A DNA stretch of 64,000 nucleotides from Paralithodes platypus (Eukaryota > Arthropoda > Malacostraca > Decapoda > Lithodidae). This document shows, in pieces, positions 57,301 through 64,000 of the stretch (its first letter is position 1; each line of letters opens with the position of its first letter). The stretch spans positions 27,673,567 to 27,737,566 of the forward strand of contig CM064517.1 in NCBI GenBank assembly GCA_032716605.1, written 5' to 3'. Under the pieces are notes generated by a model. That model saw nothing but the letters and a program-made list of their open reading frames with translations, did not search any database and had not been told where the DNA came from. The translations under genes were made by a program, and so were the position numbers.

Positions 57301-58580
57301 CAAGGCACTGACCACCACCACCACCATCACCAAGGCACTGACCACCACCACCACCACCATCACCATCACCAAGGCACTGACCACCACCACCACCACCATC
57401 ACCATCACCAAGGCACTGACCACCACCACCACCATCACCACCATCACCAAGGCACTGACCACCACCATCACCATCACCAAGGCACTGACCACCACCACCA
57501 CCAAGGCACTGACCACCACCACCACCATCACCAAGGCACTGACCACCACCACCACCAAGGCACTGACCACCACCACCACCACCATCACCAAGGCACTGAC
57601 CACCACCACCACCATCACCAAGGCACTGACCACCACCATCACCAAGGCACTGACAACCACCACCACCAAGGCACTGACCACCACCACCACCATCACCAAG
57701 GCACTGACCACCACCATCACCAAGGCACTGACCACCACCACCACCATCACCAAGGCACTGACCACCACCATCACCAAGGCACTGACCACCACCACCACCA
57801 AGGCACTGACCACCACCACCACCATCACCAAGGCACTGACCACCACCATCACCAAGGCACTGACCACCACCACCACCATCACCAAGGCACTGACCACCAC
57901 CATCACCAAGGCACTGACCACCACCACCACCATCACCAAGGCACTGACCACCACCATCACCAAGGCACTGACCACCACCACCACCATCACCAAGGCACTG
58001 ACCACCACCATCACCAAGGCACTGACCACCACCATCACCAAGGCACTGACCACCACCACCACCATCACCAAGGCACTGACCACCACCATCACCATAACCA
58101 AGGCACTGACCACCACCATCACCAAGGCACTGACCACCACCACCACCAAGGCACTGACCACCACCACCACCAAGGCACTGACCACCACCACCAAGGCACT
58201 GACCACCACCACCACCACCACCAAGGCACTGACCACCACCACCACCACCATCACCAAGGCACTGACCACCACCACCACCAAGGCACTGACCACCACCACC
58301 ACCACCATCACCAAGGCACTGACCACCACCACCACCAAGGCACTGACCACCACCACCACCAAGGCACTGACCACCACCACCACCACCATCACCAAGGCAC
58401 TGACCACCACCACCACCATCACCAAGGCACTGACCACCACCATCACCAAGGCACTGACCACCACCACCACCATCACCAAGGCACTGACCACCACCACCAC
58501 CAAGGCACTGACCACCACCATCACCAAGGCACTGACCACCACCACCACCAAGGCACTGACCACCACCACCACCACCATCA
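54380..58580. repeat. Giant triplet-periodic minisatellite, over 100 units
   Basis: From about 54540, units of AAGGCACTGACCACCACC plus variable ACC and ATCACC triplets repeat to 58580; unit lengths differ by multiples of 3. On the minus strand one frame reads GGGQCLGDG repeats for 1376 codons and another reads VVVSALVM repeats for 1105 codons. The two swap at about 55267, where one A is missing from CACCAAGG. Frames stay open on the plus strand too (TTTITKAL). No start context, splice structure or non-repetitive domain is attached, so this is treated as non-coding DNA. 54380-54539 is a degenerate CAC-rich lead-in. Confidence 0.95.
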
Positions 58581-58582
58581 TA

Positions 58583-58715
58583 CTCGTATACTCGTGATGG
58601 GTATACTCCCTTGTCGGTCATACTGTTCTACCTCAGACCTAATAAAGGGAGCTCTTAGGGGGATAAAGGGAGATAATGTGGCTACTGGGAACACACAGTA
58701 AAGGGAGCATAGGAG
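58583..58715 (+). repeat. Array-flank block, copy 2
   Basis: CTCGTATACTCGTGATGGG, then AAGGGAGCTCTTAGGGGGAT and AAAGGGAGATAATGTGGCTA, matching 53966-54110 with moderate divergence. After it comes AG-rich GGAGGAAG sequence in both places. Confidence 0.85.
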
Positions 58716-58892
58716 GAAGAAGATGATGACAAAGAATACGACGAGAAGGATGAGGATGATACAGAAGAATAAGAGGAGGAAGACTAGTACATATGAATTA
58801 TAAATGAACATCCCTTCCACCACCATAACATTCCCTACGATATGCACCCAACTACCACCAACATGTTCACTAGAAGAAGCTATAATAATTAT

Positions 58893-59040
58893 GTATAAAT
58901 TATTATGTTCCTTCCAACAACCAACCATACTCCTAAAATCGATTAATGAAATTTACAAACACATGTGGCAGTCCGTGGATTCGAACCCAGGATGCTCACA
59001 CCGAAAATCAACACCTTATACATCGCACCACGAAGACAGA
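58893..59040 (-). mobile_element. tRNA-derived SINE-like element, type 2, second copy
   Basis: Inverse of 45893-46045, with B box GGTTCGAATCC on the minus strand (one change from the other copy). It ends with the same AGGAACATAATAATTTATA segment. Confidence 0.7.
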
Positions 59041-59141
59041 TTTCTCAAATTGTAAATATGTGTTTTAGTCTATCTTTGCAATCACCCCATCATCTCTATG
59101 CTTCTCATTTGTATTACTGTATAACATAATCTTTCTCGATT

Positions 59142-59330
59142 TAAGGGGGTGTTTTTTCAGAAACCCCTTCTCTCATTTTAGCCCCATTAGTTTTGAAATT
59201 TTATGACGTTCGCCCCATTAGTTTGGCTATTTTAAGACATTTCGACCCACTTCTTTGTCAATTTTAAGATCTTTCTTGCTATTTAGGTGTCAATTTTTGT
59301 TTCTGGCAAGCGATATCAGCTCTGCATCTC
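59142..59330 (-). mobile_element. Family 1 MITE, left half only
   Basis: TTAAGGGGGTGTTTTTTCAG, three iterons (GCCCCATTAG, GCCCCATTAG, GACCCACTTC contexts), then TTTAGGTGTCAATTTTTG and CTGGCAAGCGATATCAGC, where it breaks off in the palindrome. Confidence 0.82.
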
Positions 59331-59475
59331 AACAAACATGCCTACAATATATATAAAATATCTTCCCCCAAGAACAATACACAACTGACAGAAGGAAGCA
59401 CAAACAGAACAATAGCTACAATAATACGAAGCCTACACTGTACACTGTCTGCGCCGTAGGTAAAACGTTGTCAGC

Positions 59476-59905
59476 TGGGAGCCAGTGTGGCTAAGCACAA
59501 GGTACACTACCATACAGCAACGGTACCGCACTTGACTCATACATAAACGGCCCTGGGTTCGTTCCCCGGCTGGAGTGCCTAAGGTTTATGACCTTCGGGG
59601 TTGGTTTTCCATACCCTTAGCTGCACTGGCGGGCATTAGAGGTGAGGTAGACTAGTGTCGCATGAACACATGTATATGCTAGCACCTGATCAGCATGGGC
59701 GACATGATAACACTGGTTGCAGACTACGTTCACATCCACAGCCATTATAATAATACAACCAGTACCCAGGCTAGGCTGACGGGAGGAGGTCGGAACGGAG
59801 GAGGTCGGAAGGTCCGAACCCACTCTTCGGAAAGTAGATACGAGGTTCCATTGAAAAGAATTATCCCTCTATGCCTTCACCTGACCTGACCTGACCCACA
59901 GCGAG
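59476..59905 (+). mobile_element. SINE-like element with Pol III B-box-like motif
   Basis: CAACGGTACCGCACTTGACT, then GGGTTCGTTCCCCGGC (59555-59570) resembles a tRNA-like promoter. GAGTGCCTAAGGTTTATGAC and CACATGTATATGCTAGCACC follow, ending in CTGACCTGACCTGACC. It is a single copy here, so boundaries are approximate. Confidence 0.5.
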
Positions 59906-60164
59906 CTACCCCGCAAAACGAAGATAGAAAAGGTTAATTAAAATCGTGAGGCAGAATTCAATTTTCAACAAATATTTTGTTATTGGCAATATTTAGGGGT
60001 TATTATCATTGGCATAGGCAACTAAGCTGAAGTTAAGATTACTATAAGTGAGTGTTTTATAATTATAACACCAGAGTTTCAGAAAAAAAAAATAGTGCAT
60101 TTAAAATAATGTGCTCCTGTACTTCTGTCTTAGAACCCCCCCCCCCCCGTCTCTCCCCTCCCCC

Positions 60165-60221
<57 letters not shown>

Positions 60222-60535
60222 TGTATACAGTACATATATCTGCAGTTGAAAATTCTGTTGCCAGCGAAAGAAAGGGAGAAAACATAGAATCGAAAAAGGG
60301 TTCTCGGACTAAAGCAAAGTGGCGACAATGAAAGAGGAGTCCTGGTATATAGTGTAACAGGAAGGCAGGAAATGGGCGGGGGGCTGAGGGTGAGAGGCCT
60401 GGGGGATAAAACTAGCGGCAGGAAAAAAATATAGGATGGGGGAAAGATTAGAGTAGATTTGATGGACGCGTGAAAGGTTTATGGGAGGTGAATAATTGGG
60501 TGGATAACTGGATACGTGTGAGTGAGACTGAACAT
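59906..60535. other. AT-rich spacer with (TA)n
   Basis: A C tract at 60128-60137 and (TA)n at 60173-60220. Nothing coding is recognised. Confidence 0.55.
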
Positions 60536-60640
60536 AAGAACAATAGAACATTAGAAAATGGTAGTTTGCAGAAAGCCGATTGGCCCACACAAGGCAGATC
60601 TCTTTGGACTGTATAAAACTGACTAGCCATCCTTGTTTGA
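60536..60640 (+). repeat. Possible short retroposon fragment
   Basis: GAACATAAGAACAATAGAAC then GCCGATTGGCCCACACAAGG resembles an ATAAGAACATAAGAA...GGCCCA phrase common in arthropod interspersed repeats. Recognition is from memory of sequence style only. Confidence 0.3.
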
Positions 60641-61255
60641 TCATCATGTGTGTACTGTAGACTTACTTCCATAGCTCAAGTAAAACATACCTGTATACTG
60701 TGGCTACACTGTAAACAATGTGTGTTCAAATGTAACACAAATAATGCATACAATATGTATTGAAATAGTTTACGTAGTAAAATCAGTACTGGTACATGTA
60801 AACAATTGAATAAGTTTTTATGTGTATCAATTGTGTCACATTTAAACAGACTTTTTTCTTACAGAATAGTGTGATGGGTAGGGAGACACCTGGGATGAGT
60901 GGTATTTGTGGATAATTACTGACATATGGGGGAAGGTTATGGTTCGTGGATTGCATGCAGTCCTGGCTATTGTATGGCGGACTGTTACCATCCACCTCGT
61001 ATTGACTTAGTGGCCCCTGTCTGGAAAAGGAGAGGGGATCAACAGAGCTGCAACATCAACCGTGGCATGGTGTTGCATCTCACCAGGCTAGCAGAGAAGG
61101 TCTTCACTCATTTTACTGATGGGAATTTGAGACCAATCGGTAAACGCCCAAAAAGTCAACAGCTGGAAAATATCTAACGTTGGTGGAACCGCTCACTGCA
61201 TATGCTGACCTAAAACAACACCACCACATAATTCACATAGTACATCGTGAAACAC
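60641..61255. other. Unique sequence, no recognised gene
   Basis: An 83-codon plus-strand frame (60926-61177) has normal-looking composition (WKRRGDQQSCNINRGMVLHL, TDGNLRPIGKRPKSQQ). It matches nothing I recognise and has no clear splice or start context. Confidence 0.3.
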
Positions 61256-62345
61256 TACGGCAGATACTGTTGTTTTATGGGGCTGAGTGAGGTTAGGGGG
61301 GGGGGGGGGAGAGAGAGGTGAGGGGGGTGATTGAGGTTGTAGGTGGAGTTGGACAGTGAAAGGGGATTGGGGGTAGCGTGAGCAGGAGGGTGACGGATGG
61401 TGAGTTGAATGAGATGAAGGAAAGGTGAGGGTGGAGGGGGATGGGGAATAAGGGGGAAAGCTGAGAGATGGGTGGTGAATGAGATTAAGGGTAGTATAGG
61501 GTTGGATAGGAGAGGTGCGGAATGATGAGTTGCGTGAGGGGGGAGGGGGTTAGTGAATGAGGTAAGGGATATGGTTGGAGAGGGGAGGGAGAGGAAGGGG
61601 GAGGGGGTTAGTGAAAGAGGTAAGGGATATGGTTGGAGGGAGGAGGGGGGGTGATTAGGGGTGGGGGGAGGGGGGTTGATTAGGGGTGGGGGGAGGGGGG
61701 TGACGGGGTGGTGAATATAAGGGAGGTTGAAGGAGGAGTGGTGAGTAAGGAAGGAAGAGGAAAGGATTGTGAGTGAATAAAAAACATTTATACTTTTTCC
61801 ATTCAAAAATTTTCGATTGTGTATGGACTTTGAGCTAGGTGGTAGTGACGAGATGAGTCAAAATGAATAATGGTGAGTGGGGTGAGGGTGATACGAGGAG
61901 TGGTGAGTGGGTTGAATGATGAAATGTGTCAAGAGTGGTGGTGAGCGGGATGAAGGTGATGAGATGTGAAATGAGTGATGATGATAGATGTAGAAAATGA
62001 GATGAGAATGAATAGATGAGTCAAGAGTGGTGAATTAGGGGTAGGGAGTTGGGATTAGGATGATGATGATAGAATGGTGAGTGAGATGAAGCTGATGAGA
62101 TGTGAAATGAGTGATGTAGCAAATAAGATGAGAATGAATAGTCAATATTGATGATTTAGGGATTGGGAGTTGGGATAAGGGATGTAGTGAGTGAGATGAG
62201 CATGAGTAGAGAAGTCAATAGTGGTGAATTAGGAGTTGGGGTTGGGATAAGGGTGATGATGAGATGTGTCAAGAGAGATGATGACAGGGGTGGTGAGTGG
62301 GGTGATGGGGTGGTGGTGAGTGGGGTGATGCGAGAGGGGCGGGCC
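61256..62345. repeat. Purine-rich degenerate repeats
   Basis: GGGGGAGGGGGTTAGTGA and GGTAAGGGATATGGTTGGAG repeat at 61540-61700. Then three loose units of about 100-125 bp (about 61985-62290) contain GATGAGAATGAATAG, GTCAAGAGTGGTGAATTAGG and GGGAGTTGGGAT. One strand is almost pure purine plus T. Confidence 0.85.
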
Positions 62346-62767
62346 ACCCAAACCTTCAGAGCCGGAAACAGCCCTATTCTCTGTGGCCAGTCAAGCTGTC
62401 CACACATCCGACCCATAGCCACCCCTGTCATACACACATACACACACACACACACACACGTCACATACACACACACATCTGACACATAGCCACTCACCAT
62501 CCCTGTCTCACACACACACAGACACACACAGACACAAACACACATCCAAACACTCACAGACAGCAATATAACAGTGAAACTACACCCACAAGATAAAGCA
62601 AATAAGACAAAAGAAGCAAACATTGAAAGAAGAGCCATGTAAACATAAAAACAAAAAGAGTAGCCAAACAACCTCGCCAGGACAAGAACACTGTGGGTCA
62701 AAATTGGGAGGTGGCTGTTGGGGGCAAAACAGGGATTAAAAATATATATAAACAGAGAAACTGAAAA

Positions 62768-62770
<3 letters not shown>
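62346..62770. repeat. CA-rich tracts and short unique sequence
   Basis: CA repeats at 62435-62475 and 62508-62545. GCCACCCAAACCTTCAGAGC-type unique sequence lies at 62340-62425. There is no gene. Confidence 0.75.
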
Positions 62771-62815
<45 letters not shown>

Positions 62816-62826
62816 AGAGAGAGAGA
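62771..62826. repeat. (TA)n-(GA)n microsatellite
   Basis: TA repeats at 62772-62812 followed by GA. Confidence 0.96.
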
Positions 62827-62954
62827 TTGAATTACAAACTTAACAAAATGGAATAATAAAACAGAACACAGGCAAGAAATTGTGATAAAGTTGCAAAATA
62901 AATACAAAAACAACAAGAACAACGTGGTAAAATATACAAGTGAAAATTGAGAAA

Positions 62955-63067
62955 ATAACACACACACACACACACACATACAAAACAGGAGGGTAGGGGC
63001 AAAAAGGGTGTGCAGGGGAAGAGAAGAGGGGGGTTAAAAACAAAAGTCTCCAAACAAGGAAAACCAG

Positions 63068-63100
<33 letters not shown>

Positions 63101-63730
63101 GCAGTAGGACAAGGCAACAGCGCGCGAGGAGAGTGGGGGGGGGGGGACAACAAGAGGGGGTAGGGGGAGGGAGAGAGAGAAGGGGACGTGGGGAGAGGGG
63201 GTAAGAGAGAGTGTGTGAGTGGACAAGAAGAGAGAAGGGGTGGGAAAAAGAGGGGCATGAAATAAGAGGTGGGGCTGAGGAGAGAGGGATGCGTGAGAGG
63301 AGAGATAGGATAGGTGGGAAGAAAGGAGGGGCTGACAGAGAGAATGGGAGAGGGAGAGGGGAATTAGAAGAGTGTGGGTGAGATGAGAGAAGAGAAGAAA
63401 GAGTGGGTAAGAGAGGGGGCGAAAATAGAGGAGGGCGAGAAGAGAGGTGGAGGCGAGGAAGGAGAGAGAGAGAGAGAGAGAGTGAGTGGAGGTAATGAAG
63501 AAGGACGTGGAAGAGGAGCTGATAAGAGAGAGAGAGAGAGAGAGGGCTGGTGAGATAGAAAAGAGAGGGTCATAAAAGGAATGGGGAAGTGGGGAAAGAG
63601 GAAATAGGGGAGAGCAGAAGTAGGGGGGTAAAAGAGAGGGAGAAAGGGGGCAGGGCGCACACCCGCGCGCACACCCACACCCACACACCCACACCCACAC
63701 CCACACACACACACACATACACCCACCACC
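62955..63730. repeat. (CA)n, (CAA)n and GGGA/GA-rich low complexity
   Basis: CA at 62959-62978, CAA at 63069-63100, a G run at 63135-63146, GA-rich sequence to 63545, and CACACCCACACC at 63657-63716. Long minus-strand frames here are Ser/Leu/Pro-rich simple sequence. Confidence 0.9.
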
Positions 63731-63834
63731 TCGGACACACAACCTCTCCACACGCCACCGCCACATTAGCTTCCCTCGTTCTTGCGGCCGCCTCCTGTCG
63801 TTTTCTCAGTCACTTGCTTTCAGACCCCGGGGAA

Positions 63835-64000
63835 CCCAACCAAAAATAAAACGAAACCCAAAATAAAAGAACGAACCAAAATATATTGTATAAGAAAGAA
63901 AGCAAAATAAAGAGAACAAGACCAAAACATAATAACAAATGAAACCAAACCAAAAATAACACGAAACCAAAAATAAAACGAAACCCAAATTAAAAAACGA
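63835..64000. repeat. Degenerate ACCAAAAATAAAACGAA repeat
   Basis: AAACCAAAAATAACACGAAA-type units of about 20 bp, repeated with much variation to the window end. Confidence 0.7.

Noticed and set aside
54491..58621. 1376-codon and 1105-codon minus-strand frames as a glycine-rich or valine-rich structural protein
   Set aside because: They are alternative readings of one tandem array. All minus frames and a plus frame stay open because the unit has no stops and triplet length, and no non-repetitive domain is attached.
62840..63766. 308-codon minus-strand frame
   Set aside because: It is made of GA, GGGA, CAA and CACACC simple repeats read on the minus strand; no domain is visible.

Overview
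The window looks like an intergenic or intronic stretch of a large, repeat-rich invertebrate nuclear genome, most likely an arthropod and plausibly a decapod crustacean. That placement is an inference from extreme microsatellite density, several non-LTR retrotransposon remnants, tRNA-derived SINE-like repeats and abundant TTAA-flanked MITEs. No bacterial gene organisation, operon, rRNA gene or CRISPR is present, and I could not identify any intact host protein-coding gene. Nearly all long open frames are simple-sequence arrays that lack stop codons.

Two families of short DNA elements dominate. Family 1 (about 25 whole or partial copies, usually 325-400 bp) is bounded by TTAA, begins GGGGAG or GGGGGTAG, and has a fixed internal layout: a 31-bp iteron-like array, a palindrome around GCTCGCTATCGCTCGC, a CCGGCC-GAA-GGCCGG hairpin and an ATTTTTC-GGTA-GAAAAAT hairpin. 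Three variants are used here: A (ends in GGAGATCTCC), B (ends in GGGGGTAGT..GCTTTTT) and C (a foldback of about 370-390 bp). Strands given for family 1 are a convention: '+' means the end nearest the ATTTTTCGGTAGAAAAAT hairpin comes first. Family 2 (about 8 copies, about 215 bp) is a nearly full-length palindrome with TTAACCCCTTCTGTACC ends, like a non-autonomous piggyBac-type MITE.

Region by region. 1-8 kb: family 1 copies, two 5'-truncated copies of one LINE on the minus strand, and a CpG-rich stretch at 4.1-4.5 kb. 8-17 kb: two copies of a tRNA-derived SINE flanked on both sides by (GT)n, family 1 and 2 copies, and many minisatellites. 17-21 kb: a scrambled, condensed mosaic of sequences found in better form at 21.4-23.4 and 27.6-28.3 kb, possibly an assembly artefact. 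21-36 kb: the densest family 1 and family 2 zone, including copies that share a single TTAA. 37.7-39.3 kb: a 5'-truncated LINE with a recognisable reverse transcriptase and a 19-bp target-site duplication. 40.4-40.9 kb: another LINE 3' end. 42-50 kb: more family 1 copies and long 28-bp and 25-bp arrays. 50-54 kb: low-density sequence, a SINE-like repeat and a retroelement 3' end. 54.5-58.6 kb: a 4-kb triplet-periodic minisatellite with a 642-bp higher-order duplication, lying between two copies of a 130-bp block. 59-64 kb: SINE-like sequence and purine-rich low-complexity DNA.

The main message is the relationship between the parts. Many minisatellites begin inside or exactly at the edge of family 1 or family 2 copies, and several repeat units contain recognisable element sequence. 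The elements therefore appear to seed tandem arrays. The LINE at 37.7 kb and a SINE-like unit at 28.2 kb share a 3' end and an (AAC)n tail, suggesting a LINE/SINE partnership.
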